NCBI GenBank assembly: GCA_002010065.2
Contig: MTMD02000001.1
Location: forward strand, 62,001 to 126,000
Reading direction: 5' to 3'
DNA: 64,000 bases
From: Candidatus Pyrohabitans jungbluthii
GTDB lineage: Archaea > Hydrothermarchaeota > Hydrothermarchaeia > Hydrothermarchaeales > BMS3B
Below, one piece after another: positions 26,977 through 35,731 of the stretch (positions are counted from its first letter, which is position 1; every line of letters begins with the position of its first letter). Under the pieces are notes generated by a model, which ran no database searches, had not been told where the DNA came from, and worked only from the letters and a program-made list of their open reading frames with translations. A program made the translations under genes and the position numbers.

Positions 26977-28059
26977 CTACATCAGGAGGCTGAGGTACTC
27001 TTTAAGTAGCGACGGGTAAAGGCGTGGGTTGAATAGGATGTTGGTTATAAAGTAGCACTCATGAGTGCAGCAGCAGGCATTGCTCTTTATTTCAGCAACC
27101 ACCCGCCTCGCGTCCTGCGATGCGAGTAGCTTATTTATGTCGTAGTCATACTCGCGCAGATTTCCCATCTTCTTCTCAAGAAGCTCACACGGGTAAACGT
27201 CGCCGGATTCTGTTACCACCAGGTTGAGCTTGCCAGCGTAGCACGGAATTAGCCTGCGCTTCTCCTTGGCGGTGCGATATATCAGCCTGCGCTGGAGAAT
27301 GTCCTGTGCCGCCTTCAGCCTAGCCCCCGGGAAGCGGTACACCTTAGCCTTTCCAGAGCGCAGCTCCTGCTCCATCCTCTCAATAAGTTCGCGATAGCGT
27401 TCCATATCCACGCGTTTCATCTTCTCGCTCACGTCGCCGCGAATGAGCGAGAGGGTGTGGGTTTTTATGCTCTCCATGCGGGAGACGTACTCGAAGATCT
27501 CCTCTATTTTATCCTGGTTGGCGGAGCAGAACACGGTGTTTATGCCAAGCTCGAAGTTCGGGTACTTATCAAGCAGAGGCGAAAGCCTCTCGTATGTCTC
27601 AAGCACCTTCTCAAAGTTGCCCCTGACTCCGCGAATGGTGTCGTGGTCCTCGGCTATGCCGTCCAGGCTTAGTTTCACTGTTACTGTGCTCTTTCGGCAA
27701 TGCTTCAGAATCTCTTCAGTCTTTTCTGCGATGCGTTGCGGAAGAAGCCCATTGGTGGGCAGGAGCATAATCACCGGCTTAGTGTGCCTGTAAAAAACCT
27801 TTGCAATCTCAACTATATCTTCGCGGAGGAACACCTCGCCACCCGAGAAAGCCAGCCAGAGAAGTTCAGGCATGCTGGAGGCGAAGCGCTCAATCTCTCC
27901 CAGAGAAAGCTCATCCTCTTGCACTCCTCTTTTCTCTTCATTTAGATAGAAGCAGAACCTGCAGGCGGAGTTGCACCGCCTGGTTACAAAGAAGGTAAGC
28001 TGCACAGGCTTATCCTTGATAAACACCTGCCTCACGTGGCGCAGCGGCGAGTACCTCAT
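26977..28059 (-). CDS. radical SAM protein with SPASM-like C-terminus
   Basis: The radical SAM cluster is Cys29-x3-Cys33-x2-Cys36 (RRCNSACRFC), followed by AFSGGEVFLREDI and LSLDGIAEDHDTIRG. A C-terminal auxiliary cluster region has PCYAGKLNLVVTESGDVYPCELL and then CCCTHEC. This layout fits SPASM/twitch enzymes that modify peptides or work in lipid or cofactor pathways; the substrate is not evident. The 3-prime neighbour in the transcript order is none within 40 bases. Upstream it overlaps the GT2 gene by 4 bases (ATGA type), so the two form an operon. Confidence 0.88.
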   Translation of the reverse strand: MRYSPLRHVRQVFIKDKPVQLTFFVTRRCNSACRFCFYLNEEKRGVQEDELSLGEIERFASSMPELLWLAFSGGEVFLREDIVEIAKVFYRHTKPVIMLLPTNGLLPQRIAEKTEEILKHCRKSTVTVKLSLDGIAEDHDTIRGVRGNFEKVLETYERLSPLLDKYPNFELGINTVFCSANQDKIEEIFEYVSRMESIKTHTLSLIRGDVSEKMKRVDMERYRELIERMEQELRSGKAKVYRFPGARLKAAQDILQRRLIYRTAKEKRRLIPCYAGKLNLVVTESGDVYPCELLEKKMGNLREYDYDINKLLASQDARRVVAEIKSNACCCTHECYFITNILFNPRLYPSLLKEYLSLLM

Positions 28060-29060
28060 CGCAAAACCCCCAGCTTCGCTTTGAGTATGTAGAGTCCTGT
28101 GCCTAAAGCGGCGCCTATCGCTACTGCAACGGGGTAAACAAGGAAGAAGTAAGCCGTAGCAGCAATCGCGAAGCCTGCGCCTTTTGCATTATAAAAGCTC
28201 CTTATGAGATTGCGGCTTACGTAGAGGTTGAGGAACTGCGGGAGAAGGGCAAGAGCTAGGGGAGTGCCAAAGAAAGCCCAGCTTAAGAGCAGCGCAAGGG
28301 TGGCAAAGAACATTGCCACGTTCACCTTGAGCTCCACCGATGCAGCGCCAGAATCAGCGAGCAGATCGCGATTGCGCAGGGAGTAGAGCGTCCAGTACAT
28401 GCTCTTTCGCACAGCGTTTCTCAGGGATTTTAAAAGGTTGAAGTTGAAGATATGCCCCACCTGTATCCTGGGATCCAACCTGAGCCTGTAGCCAGCCCTT
28501 TTAAGTCTGTGGCTGAACTCCACATCTTCCACGCTGGTGGTGTGCCCCATGAGATTATCCCTTACAAAACCGCCAGAGCTTTTGAAAAGCTGCGCATCTA
28601 TAGCCAGGCAGTGCGTTGCGAGGTAGTCCGCCTCCTCGCGCTTGGTCTCGCAGTAGTTGACGTAGACCGATTGAAAGGTGCTGAAGAACCCCTGGGAGAA
28701 AGGTGGTATCTTGGTGTAGGTGCCGCCCACTATGCGAGAGCCGTTGCTCATGGCACGATTCACAAGCTTCAGCGTGTCCCTTGCGAGCACACAGTCCGCG
28801 TCTATGAAAAGCAGAACCTCGCCTTTGCTGTGCTCAGCGCCGACGTTTCGCGCCACGCTCGGGCCGAGCTGCCTCTCAAGCTTTATCAGCCTGCATGGAT
28901 AGCGCTTTATAATCTCTACCGAGGCGTCTGTCGACGCGTCATCAACCACGATTACCTCGAAGTTGGAGTAATCAGAAGCAAATACGCTCTCAAGGCACGC
29001 TTCCAGCGTAGCAGAGCCATTTCTGTTTGGTATTATCACAGAGATGAACTTCTCCTTCAT
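28056..29060 (-). CDS. family 2 glycosyltransferase, membrane-associated
   Basis: The N-terminal GT-A domain has ISVIIPNRNGSATLEACLES, VIVVDDASTDASVEI and the metal-binding LLFIDADCVL, and further on SVEDVEFSHRLKRAGYRL, the typical acceptor-side ED motif. Two or three hydrophobic helices at 240-325 anchor it to the membrane. It likely adds a sugar to a lipid-linked or surface glycan. It is in an operon with the radical SAM gene and divergent from the integral-membrane glycosyltransferase at 29105. Confidence 0.88.
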   Translation of the reverse strand: MKEKFISVIIPNRNGSATLEACLESVFASDYSNFEVIVVDDASTDASVEIIKRYPCRLIKLERQLGPSVARNVGAEHSKGEVLLFIDADCVLARDTLKLVNRAMSNGSRIVGGTYTKIPPFSQGFFSTFQSVYVNYCETKREEADYLATHCLAIDAQLFKSSGGFVRDNLMGHTTSVEDVEFSHRLKRAGYRLRLDPRIQVGHIFNFNLLKSLRNAVRKSMYWTLYSLRNRDLLADSGAASVELKVNVAMFFATLALLLSWAFFGTPLALALLPQFLNLYVSRNLIRSFYNAKGAGFAIAATAYFFLVYPVAVAIGAALGTGLYILKAKLGVLR

Positions 29061-29104
29061 TCATTTAAAAGCCACAGGTTAACCTGCCCTGCGATATTTG
29101 TAGG

Positions 29105-30850
29105 ATGTTATCTATACTATATAGGACAATCACGGAGAGAGGTTTTAAATTGCAAACAGATGAGCTTAAAAGTAAGCTGCTGAGCACCCGAGGCATAGCT
29201 GTCGCCTCTCTGGTTATAACCCTCCTGCTCTTCCACTTCCGTAGCTATGATGACAATCGCACTACAAGCTGGCGCTGGGTTTTTGCCAGCGGCGACACCA
29301 GCTTTGCTGTGCTGCTTTGCCTCTTCGCCTTGGGCATTGCCTATATATTCTCCAAAATTGAAGTAAAGGAGCGCCACGAGGGGAAGGTACTCTTCGCCTT
29401 CGCCTTTATCTCAGGCGTCCTTTTTCTCCCAATACCAGAGATTATGATAGACACAGCGCGATACTTCACCTATGCCAAGTACGCCGAGCTTTATGGCTTG
29501 GGCTACTTTGTGAAGGAGTGGGGGTACGCGATAAAGCCCTGGACAGACCTGCCTCTGGTGCCCTTCATCTATGGCATAATTTTCCGCTTTCTGGGTGAGT
29601 CCAGGCTGTACATTCAGGTATTCAATCTGCTCCTCTTCTCGAGCAGTGTGCTGCTAACTATGAGAATTGGTGACGTGCTCTTTGGAAAAGGTACAGGCTT
29701 CTACGCCGGCTTGGCTCTGCTCGCCATGCCCTACTTTCTCATTCAGGTGCCCCAGATGATGGTAGACGTGGCAACGATGTTCTTCCTAACCTTGGCGGTT
29801 TACTCCACAATAAACGCACTGGAAAAGGGCACCCTCGCTGCGGCAGCATTTGCAGGAGTTGCGGTAGCTTTAGCCTTCTTCTCGAAGTACTCCACCTGGA
29901 CAATGCTCTCCGTGCTAGCGGTGGTTTTTGTGATATATGCTAGAAAAAACATGGAGAAAGCGCTTAAAATATATACGATAATCGCTGCCCTTTCTGGCTT
30001 GCTAATCGCAGCGGTTATACTGCCAAAGCTTCCTGTGTTTGTAGAGCAAATCGAGCTCTTGAGGAGTTATCAAGCCCCAGGGCTGAGAAGGTGGAGTGAG
30101 AGCTACCTCTCGACCTTCTTCTTTCAGATTCACCCCTTTGTGAGCCTCGCCGCAATTTATGCCCTCTACCTGGCGGTAAAAGAAAGGCGTGGCGAAGTAG
30201 CCATAGCTTTGTGGCCTTTCTTACTGCTTTTTCTCCTGGATGTAAAGAGGATACGCTACACACTGCCCCTGTTCCCCATGCTGGCGCTGCTTGCGGGCTA
30301 TGCAATAAGCAGGGTAAAAGACGCTGAGACAAGGAAATTTCTCGCCGGTTACGCAATGAGCTTTTCCATTCTCCTCGCCCTCTTCGCCTTTCTGCCATTC
30401 ATTGAATCACTGAGCATTGTAAATCTTCGCGATGCTGGAGAGTTTCTCGACACCCTGAGCGTTGAAGAGGTTGAGGTCCATACGTGGGTACCGCCAAAGA
30501 CTAGCTACAACCCCAGCATAGCCGTTGCAATGCTTGACCTTTTTACGAGCAAAGAGATAATCTATAATCCTGATCCAATAATCCCGCCTGAGAAAGAAAA
30601 AATACTGCGCTCGCCCATAAGATTCACCTGGGAGTATGAGGTTCCCCCCTACTACAGGCGCAACTCCTCCGCAGAGGTCGTGGTTATAATTCAGAGGCAG
30701 TACAATGGCATGCCCGCATATCTTGAGCAGAGAGTTTCCAACCTGACCCTTCTCGCAAGATTCAACTCCACCATAGAGGGGCTATTCCGCTTCCGCACCC
30801 TCATAGATGTATATGGCCCTGCGCAGATTTCGCAGGTAGAGAAAAAATAG
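29105..30850 (+). CDS. integral-membrane glycosyltransferase, PMT/ArnT-like
   Basis: This protein of up to 581 residues has about 12 hydrophobic segments. The first extracytoplasmic loop carries PIPEIMIDTARYFTYAKYAELYG, equivalent to the acidic-motif loop of GT-C enzymes (Asp/Glu early in loop 1). Long hydrophobic stretches follow at about 170-410, and a soluble extracytoplasmic C-terminal domain occupies about 430-581. GT-C enzymes move sugars from polyprenyl-phosphate donors to proteins or lipids. An alternative start lies at codons downstream of ATG 29105. It is divergent from the GT2 gene, so the pair may act in one glycosylation pathway. Confidence 0.78.
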   Translation: MLSILYRTITERGFKLQTDELKSKLLSTRGIAVASLVITLLLFHFRSYDDNRTTSWRWVFASGDTSFAVLLCLFALGIAYIFSKIEVKERHEGKVLFAFAFISGVLFLPIPEIMIDTARYFTYAKYAELYGLGYFVKEWGYAIKPWTDLPLVPFIYGIIFRFLGESRLYIQVFNLLLFSSSVLLTMRIGDVLFGKGTGFYAGLALLAMPYFLIQVPQMMVDVATMFFLTLAVYSTINALEKGTLAAAAFAGVAVALAFFSKYSTWTMLSVLAVVFVIYARKNMEKALKIYTIIAALSGLLIAAVILPKLPVFVEQIELLRSYQAPGLRRWSESYLSTFFFQIHPFVSLAAIYALYLAVKERRGEVAIALWPFLLLFLLDVKRIRYTLPLFPMLALLAGYAISRVKDAETRKFLAGYAMSFSILLALFAFLPFIESLSIVNLRDAGEFLDTLSVEEVEVHTWVPPKTSYNPSIAVAMLDLFTSKEIIYNPDPIIPPEKEKILRSPIRFTWEYEVPPYYRRNSSAEVVVIIQRQYNGMPAYLEQRVSNLTLLARFNSTIEGLFRFRTLIDVYGPAQISQVEKK

Positions 30851-30859
30851 GGGGAGAGA

Positions 30860-31048
30860 CTAAATCCTCCTGTTCAACTCCTCAAGCAGCTTCTCGAGGT
30901 CTAACCCGCGGTCCTCAGCAACCTCTCGCAGTGTGCGCTTCATCGTAGTAAAGTCGCACTCACAGATATTGTGCTCCAAGAGGTAATCCACAGCTTCCGG
31001 ATACTCCCTGAAAATCTGGGCTATTTTCATATCAGGCGTTATCGCCAT
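30860..31048 (-). CDS. DUF1858-type small protein
   Basis: From ATG 31048 the 62-residue protein reads MAITPDMKIAQIFREYPEAV and HNICECDFTTMKRTLREVAED, matching DUF1858 (N-terminal TPDMKI, E-x2-YPE, then a C-x-C helix). Members often sit near redox or sulfur proteins. It starts 4 bases after the Usp stop on the same strand. A longer frame to 31105 runs inside Usp and is not family-like. Confidence 0.8.
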   Translation of the reverse strand: MAITPDMKIAQIFREYPEAVDYLLEHNICECDFTTMKRTLREVAEDRGLDLEKLLEELNRRI

Positions 31049-31052
31049 GGCG

Positions 31053-31508
31053 CTACCTCGCCACAAGAACGCTGCACGGCGCGCGCTCCACAACCTCCCT
31101 ACCAACGCTGCCCATCAGCATAGTCCTGCGCTTTGAATGGGGCCCCACAACGATGATGTCAGCGCCCTCCTCTTCGGCGGTCTTTATTATCTCCTCCGCT
31201 GGGTGCCCTATCTTAACTATCTCCTTCGCCACAAGCACACTGCTCTCGAGGCAGGTCTTTGCCGTTTCAAGCACCTTTTTACCACTCTCGGTGAGAAGGT
31301 CTGCAAAGTTCTTACCTTCCTTCTTTAGACTCTCCAGCACCTCAGTAAACTCTGGTTTTCCCAGAAGCTCATAGTCATAAAGGTCACTGAGGTGAGCTAC
31401 ATATACAAGACAAAGCTCTGCGCCGAACTTCTCGGCAAGTTTCCCCCCCATGTTCAAAGCTTTAACGGAACTCTCGCTCCCATCAAAAGCAACAAGCACT
31501 TTCTTCAT
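31053..31508 (-). CDS. universal stress protein (UspA family)
   Basis: The 151-residue Rossmann-like fold begins KKVLVAFDGSESSVKALNM and ends with ADIIVVGPHSKRRTMLMGSVGREVVERAPCSVLVAR. The ATP-binding loop is a variant of G-x2-G-x9-G-S in which the second Gly is Ser (GPHS). It is followed by DUF1858. Upstream lies the terminator of the cupredoxin operon, so Usp has its own promoter in the AT-rich 31509-31526 stretch or shares read-through. Confidence 0.88.
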   Translation of the reverse strand: MKKVLVAFDGSESSVKALNMGGKLAEKFGAELCLVYVAHLSDLYDYELLGKPEFTEVLESLKKEGKNFADLLTESGKKVLETAKTCLESSVLVAKEIVKIGHPAEEIIKTAEEEGADIIVVGPHSKRRTMLMGSVGREVVERAPCSVLVAR

Positions 31509-31526
31509 CTAAAATACACCTCCAAT

Positions 31527-31555
31527 ATAAAAAGACGTAGGGAAGTCCCTACGTC
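31527..31555 (-). terminator. hairpin-plus-T-run terminator of the cupredoxin operon
   Basis: A perfect 9-bp stem GACGTAGGG/CCCTACGTC with a 4-base loop (31534-31555) is followed on the minus strand by TTTTTATATT. It lies 8 bases after the cupredoxin stop. Confidence 0.75.
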
Positions 31556-31563
31556 AGTAGCCT

Positions 31564-32226
31564 TCAATAGCCTGCACCGTAGCCAGCGGCTTCGCCATAG
31601 CCAAGCGCTTCTTCTCCGTAACCAGTGGCTTCACCGTAGCCTGCGCCCTCTTCAGCCGCTTGAGCGGGCTGAGCTTCTTCTGCCTTGGGCTTCACTATCA
31701 GCTTGCCTTCCATGCCCTTTTCTCTGTGCCCATTAACCGGGCAGTAGAAGGTGTATTCACCCGCTTTCTCAGCGACAAATTCCACCGTAACCGATGCTCC
31801 TGGCTGTATCCCTGCCTGCATCTGTGCAGTTTCCTCGCCGTAGCCCGCGGCTTCACCGTAACCAGCGCCATATCCAGCGGCCTCGCCATATCCCTCAGCA
31901 GCACCCTCCTCAGGCTTCACTGCATACACACCAAGCTCATCTATGGCAAAGTTGTGCACCTGCGAGCCAACGTTCTTGATGGTTATCCTAACCACGTCTC
32001 CCTCGCTGACGGTTATGCTTGCTGGCTCAAATTTGAACTCCGACGCTTCGATGGTGAATTCCTTTGCTTCAGCGACGCCTTTTGCGGGCGCTGCCGCAGC
32101 AGGAGAGGGTTTTACATCCTCGAGACCTGCTGGTACGCCCGGAGAGAAGCTGTAGCCGACTATGAAGCTAAGCGCCATTGCGGTGACTATTGCAAGCACC
32201 GCTATATCGTCGCGCATTGCGATCAC
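31564..32226 (-). CDS. membrane-anchored cupredoxin with Gly-Tyr-Gly-Glu repeats
   Basis: A single N-terminal hydrophobic segment (about 9-28) anchors or exports the protein. A cupredoxin fold follows: EFTIEASEFKFEPASITVSE, VVRITIKNVGSQVHNFAI (His ligand), YTFYCPVNGHREKGMEG (Cys, His, Met ligands), so a type-1 copper site is complete. Two low-complexity blocks of repeated GYGEAAGYGAGYG interrupt it: one between the His strand and the Cys loop (about 108-135), another as the C-terminal tail (about 190-220). This is a periplasmic electron carrier by fold; partner unknown. The GTG start makes a GTGA overlap with tusA; ATG 32217 is an alternative. Confidence 0.85.
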   Translation of the reverse strand: MIAMRDDIAVLAIVTAMALSFIVGYSFSPGVPAGLEDVKPSPAAAAPAKGVAEAKEFTIEASEFKFEPASITVSEGDVVRITIKNVGSQVHNFAIDELGVYAVKPEEGAAEGYGEAAGYGAGYGEAAGYGEETAQMQAGIQPGASVTVEFVAEKAGEYTFYCPVNGHREKGMEGKLIVKPKAEEAQPAQAAEEGAGYGEATGYGEEALGYGEAAGYGAGY

Positions 32227-32477
32227 GCCTTCTTTATCCTGTAGACAAATGTACCGCCGTCGGAGCGCTTCTCTATTATCTCATGCCCTTCCTTGTCGCA
32301 GAGCGCTGTAATACTCTCCTCTGAGGAGGGGTTGTCAAAGAGCACTTCAAGTACATCGCCGCTCTTCAGCTTCTGCAGCGTCTTCATTGTGTAGAGTTGG
32401 GGATGTGGACATACATAGCCCTTGACATCCAGCTGGTATACTCCATCTTCAAGCTTCTTAACTTTCACTTTCTGCAC
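32223..32477 (-). CDS. tusA: TusA-family sulfur carrier
   Basis: TusA proteins carry persulfide on a conserved Cys. Here the motif is LDVKGYVCPHPQLYTMKTLQ with Cys23 in the CPxP position, followed by LKSGDVLEVLFDNPSSEESI and a C-terminal strand. Length 84 is typical. It sits 4 bases after the YeeE/TsuA transporter gene and overlaps the cupredoxin gene by 4 bases, forming one operon for sulfur uptake and trafficking. Confidence 0.92.
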   Translation of the reverse strand: MQKVKVKKLEDGVYQLDVKGYVCPHPQLYTMKTLQKLKSGDVLEVLFDNPSSEESITALCDKEGHEIIEKRSDGGTFVYRIKKA

Positions 32478-32481
32478 CTCC

Positions 32482-33873
32482 TTACTCTATCTCTATGTCA
32501 ATATCAAAATCCTCTTCCTTAAGCTGGCGCTCAGTCCACCAGTTGAGGAACTTCACGCTTGCCAATGCGCCGCCGCCCATGCCCAAGAAGAACAGCCAGC
32601 CACCGGGGTCACCGCCAGCAACACGGATGTAGAATGCACCGATGTTGCAGCCCAGTGCTATTCGCGCACCGAGACCCATGAGCGTGCCTCCGAGGATGCC
32701 CCAGACTGCCAGCTCCTTGGTTGGTGCCTTGAACTTGAACTCCTTGTTGAGCAGAGCTATGGCTGCCGCACCAAGGATTATACCTATGGACATGAGCAAC
32801 GCAGGGTTGTGCCACGGCTCGGGTATGCCGTTCATTACGCCAAAGTATATATTGTCCTTCATGTTCCATCCGAACTTCTCCAGCACCCAGGCACCCACCT
32901 GCGCTTCCTGTGTGGTTATATACCAGTAACCGGGGTCAAACACTGTACCTCTCCTAGAAACTTCTTCCACAAAACCAAGCTTCACCAGAGCCTGGCCGAA
33001 GTTTTCTATACCGAACTTGTCCCTGAGGCTCTGCATCGCCATTACGTGGATGCCTGCTATTATGCCAATTAGAATCCCCGCAAGGGTTGTTCTTTTCGAA
33101 GCAGTTATCATCTGCCAGAAGCCGTAAAGCTCGTCTTTGAGACCCAGCTTAACATCCCCGCCGTCCGCAGGCAGTGTTGCTGCTTTCTTCTCTATAATGC
33201 GCCTGACAATGCCCTTCCTAGCAACAAACCAATACGCGAGGCTGAGGAATATCAGCGTGGGTATTATGGTGTTGATGATCGAATTCGCTATAAAGTATTC
33301 GCCAAGGCTAAGGCCCTTACCAAAGAATTTCTCTGCCAAGGTGAACTTAGGCTGCGGGAATATGTAGCCCCTCAGAAGCTTGTCGAACCATCCCTGCGCA
33401 TCTACGAATATCGCTTGAGAGAAGGATATCGCGAGCAGAGCAAGCATAGAGGTGCCATTACCCTCGCCGGTTTTGTACAACGTACCAGAAGCACAGCCAC
33501 CAGCGAGCACCATACCCAGACCAAATATAAGCCCGCCAACAAGTTCATGTATACCCAGTGGGCCAGGATGGAAGGTGCTCAGCTGGTTTGCCGCCAGCAC
33601 TGCCATGATAACGCTGAACACACCCATGGCGACCATTATGCCCACGAACATCCTAGTTACGCCGATGGCGAAGAGGTCGCGCCACGCTGAAGCGAAACAG
33701 AATCTGCCCCACTGCAGAAGTATGCCGTAGGCAAAGCCGAACCATGCGTAGGCAATGATGTACATGTAGATCGGGTTGACTCTATAGTACCACAGGCTTA
33801 TTATCAACATTATGCCAACTACAGAAAAAGCCCAGAATTTCCTCCTTCTATCGGCATCGTCTGCCATATTCAT
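32482..33873 (-). CDS. tsuA: YeeE/YedE (TsuA) family sulfur-compound transporter
   Basis: TsuA imports thiosulfate in characterised bacteria by passing it along conserved Cys residues. This 463-residue protein has about ten or more membrane helices and the Cys motifs LQWGRFCFASAWRD, LAGGCASGTLYKTGEG and ALGCNIGAFYI. The ATG at 33873 follows a strong AAGGAGGAAAGG, so the further 28 upstream codons are not used. The next genes are TusA and the cupredoxin. The substrate (thiosulfate, or selenium/sulfur species) is inferred from family and operon. Confidence 0.9.
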   Translation of the reverse strand: MNMADDADRRRKFWAFSVVGIMLIISLWYYRVNPIYMYIIAYAWFGFAYGILLQWGRFCFASAWRDLFAIGVTRMFVGIMVAMGVFSVIMAVLAANQLSTFHPGPLGIHELVGGLIFGLGMVLAGGCASGTLYKTGEGNGTSMLALLAISFSQAIFVDAQGWFDKLLRGYIFPQPKFTLAEKFFGKGLSLGEYFIANSIINTIIPTLIFLSLAYWFVARKGIVRRIIEKKAATLPADGGDVKLGLKDELYGFWQMITASKRTTLAGILIGIIAGIHVMAMQSLRDKFGIENFGQALVKLGFVEEVSRRGTVFDPGYWYITTQEAQVGAWVLEKFGWNMKDNIYFGVMNGIPEPWHNPALLMSIGIILGAAAIALLNKEFKFKAPTKELAVWGILGGTLMGLGARIALGCNIGAFYIRVAGGDPGGWLFFLGMGGGALASVKFLNWWTERQLKEEDFDIDIEIE

Positions 33874-34085
33874 CCTTTCCTCCTTAAGCTTGTACTGAGC
33901 ATTCTGGAGTATCTTGTTCCCCATACCTATATTTATATTTTTCGAAAGTGGTTTCAAGATAACCGAAATTTAATTCCTCACACTTTCATAAAAATCAAAA
34001 GTTATAATGTTGGATTAATAAATAATAGAAAAATATTTAAACATCTAGATAAAATAGAAAATTTAGCTTATTGGGTGATTTTATT
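33874..34085. promoter_or_regulatory. divergent promoters of two sulfur genes
   Basis: The minus-strand side has ATATAAATATAGG (about 33928-33940) before tsuA, the plus-strand side has AAATATTTAAAC (about 34031-34042) before the TusA-like gene. The stretch between is AT-rich with no clear palindrome. Sharing a divergent promoter region suggests joint control. Confidence 0.5.
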
Positions 34086-34316
34086 ATGGAGCATTTGTGC
34101 GCAGGCAAGAGCATAAATCTGGATTTAACCTTCTGTCCACCAGCGGCAGTGGTTACGTCCAGCTTGAAAAAGGCTGAAAGTGGAGAAGTTTTGCTTGTAA
34201 AGGCATCAAGGTGTCAGGTTGAAATGGTGGAAGCGATTGCAGAGCGGCTTGGTGCAGAGATAATCCAGAAGGAAAAGAAGGGCTCTGCCACAGAACTATG
34301 GATAATTAAGAAGTAG
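34086..34316 (+). CDS. TusA-like protein with FCPPAAV motif
   Basis: The 76-residue protein has the TusA outline (beta-alpha-beta-alpha-beta) but the carrier motif is NLDLTFCPPAAVVTSSLKKA rather than CPxP with LxxxxALxxM. A second Cys lies in VKASRCQVEMVEAI. A close paralogue is encoded at 43015. The start is ATG 34086, 7 bases after GGTGA. Gene lies opposite the tsuA operon, so a role in sulfur or redox trafficking is inferred. Confidence 0.8.
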   Translation: MEHLCAGKSINLDLTFCPPAAVVTSSLKKAESGEVLLVKASRCQVEMVEAIAERLGAEIIQKEKKGSATELWIIKK

Positions 34317-34513
34317 CTGCGGTTCTGCTATCAAGCGCACAACTTATAAGTATTTTTGTTTTGTCATCTATAAAATATATGTATCTTAAGATAAATTCTT
34401 GTGTTTAGACTTCGTATTTATTTAAATAAAAAAGGCCCCCTTATAAATTTTAACGGCGATTTAATCAGGTTTATAGAAAATCTTATAAGCACGCGTCTGA
34501 ATTATAGTGGTGC
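34317..34513 (+). promoter_or_regulatory. promoter region of the ABC transporter operon
   Basis: AT-rich 197-base spacer. ATCTTATAAGC at about 34473-34483 is a good TATA box 30-40 bases before the permease ATG; a second CTTATAAAT-like box lies at about 34439-34448 after a CCCCC run, and another ACTTATAAG near 34340. More than one start site is possible. Confidence 0.45.
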
Positions 34514-35731
34514 ATGGGAAAGATAAACCTCTTTTACATAGCGAGGCGCAACCTCAAGCGGAAGTGGTTTAGAAGCCTCGCGCTGATTTTAGCTGTGACA
34601 ATCGCATCAGGTGCTTTATTTGCCAGTGTTTTGATGATGGAAAGCGTTGGGAGAGGTGCTGAGATAAGTACAAGCATGCTCGGCGCAGATGTCATGGTCG
34701 TACCTGTGGGCTATGAAGCCCAGGCGAGAGCATCTCTGCTTGCAGGCGAGCCAAACAAGTTTTACATGTCGCGAAGCGTTGAGGATGAAGTCAAAAAGGT
34801 GCCGGGAGTGGCGCAGACCTCTGTTCAGGTCTTCGCCGAGACCGCCGCATTTCCGTGCTGTGGGTTTACAAAAAGCTTCCTCATAGGCTTCGATCCTGAG
34901 ACAGATTTCACTGTGATGAAGTGGGTGGGTGAGTCGCTTGACCGCCCCTTTGGTAAGGACGACGCAATTCTCGGGTTTTCCCTGGCTGCACTACCCGGAT
35001 TCAAAACCTATGTGCACGGTCACGAGCTGACTGTGTGGGGCAAGCTCAGGCAGAGCGGCATAAAATACTTCGACAACTCTCTTTTTGTGCCTATAGAGAC
35101 CCTCTACAACATAGCTGAGGAGAGCAAGAAGAGGGATGAGGTAGCACCTCTGGAAATAGAGAGAGGGCAGATTTCCGTTGTGCTGGTTAAGGCAGAGGAG
35201 GGCGTATCTCCAGACGTGCTGGAGGTCAGGATAGAGGGGCGCGTTCCCGGGGTGATCGCCATACCCATGCCCCGCGTGCTTCATACCGTAAGAGCACAGA
35301 TGGCAACCCTATTCGGCAGTCTTACCATTCTCGTTGCCGTGCTGTGGGTTGCGAATACGCTCATGGTTGGGGCGATATTCACAACCATAGTGAGTGAGCG
35401 CAGAAAGGAGCTGGGAATACTCCGCGCTATCGGAGCGAACCGCAGACATGTGTTTAGACTGATTCTCGCAGAAGCTGCTTTCCTCACAGCCCTTGGTGGG
35501 CTTCTGGGCATTGCCGCAGGGGGTGCCCTCTTCTATGCCTACAAGGGCATAGTAACCAGCTCCTTCTCAGCACTTAAGATACCATACATCTGGCCCACAG
35601 CCGCGCACGTAGCCGCGATTTCCATTTTCACCCTTATCTCTGCCCTTGCCATGGGAATAATAGGTGCGCTTTATCCGGCTTACACCTCTGCGAAGCTCGA
35701 CCCATACAACGCCATAAGGACGGGTGAGTGA
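34514..35731 (+). CDS. ABC transporter permease, MacB/FtsX type (first of twin pair)
   Basis: This 405-residue protein has TM1 at about 20-42, a 200-residue extracytoplasmic domain and three TM helices at about 268-395, the MacB/LolC topology. The extracytoplasmic part includes LGADVMVVPVGYEAQARASL, GEPNKFYMSRSVEDEVKKVPG and a Cys pair near residue 115 (FPCCGFTKSFLIGFDPETDF). The cytoplasmic coupling segment is VSERRKELGILRAIGA. It is directly adjacent to its ATPase; a homologous permease follows. MacB-type systems export or extract substrates in the outer leaflet. Substrate unknown. Confidence 0.88.
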   Translation: MGKINLFYIARRNLKRKWFRSLALILAVTIASGALFASVLMMESVGRGAEISTSMLGADVMVVPVGYEAQARASLLAGEPNKFYMSRSVEDEVKKVPGVAQTSVQVFAETAAFPCCGFTKSFLIGFDPETDFTVMKWVGESLDRPFGKDDAILGFSLAALPGFKTYVHGHELTVWGKLRQSGIKYFDNSLFVPIETLYNIAEESKKRDEVAPLEIERGQISVVLVKAEEGVSPDVLEVRIEGRVPGVIAIPMPRVLHTVRAQMATLFGSLTILVAVLWVANTLMVGAIFTTIVSERRKELGILRAIGANRRHVFRLILAEAAFLTALGGLLGIAAGGALFYAYKGIVTSSFSALKIPYIWPTAAHVAAISIFTLISALAMGIIGALYPAYTSAKLDPYNAIRTGE

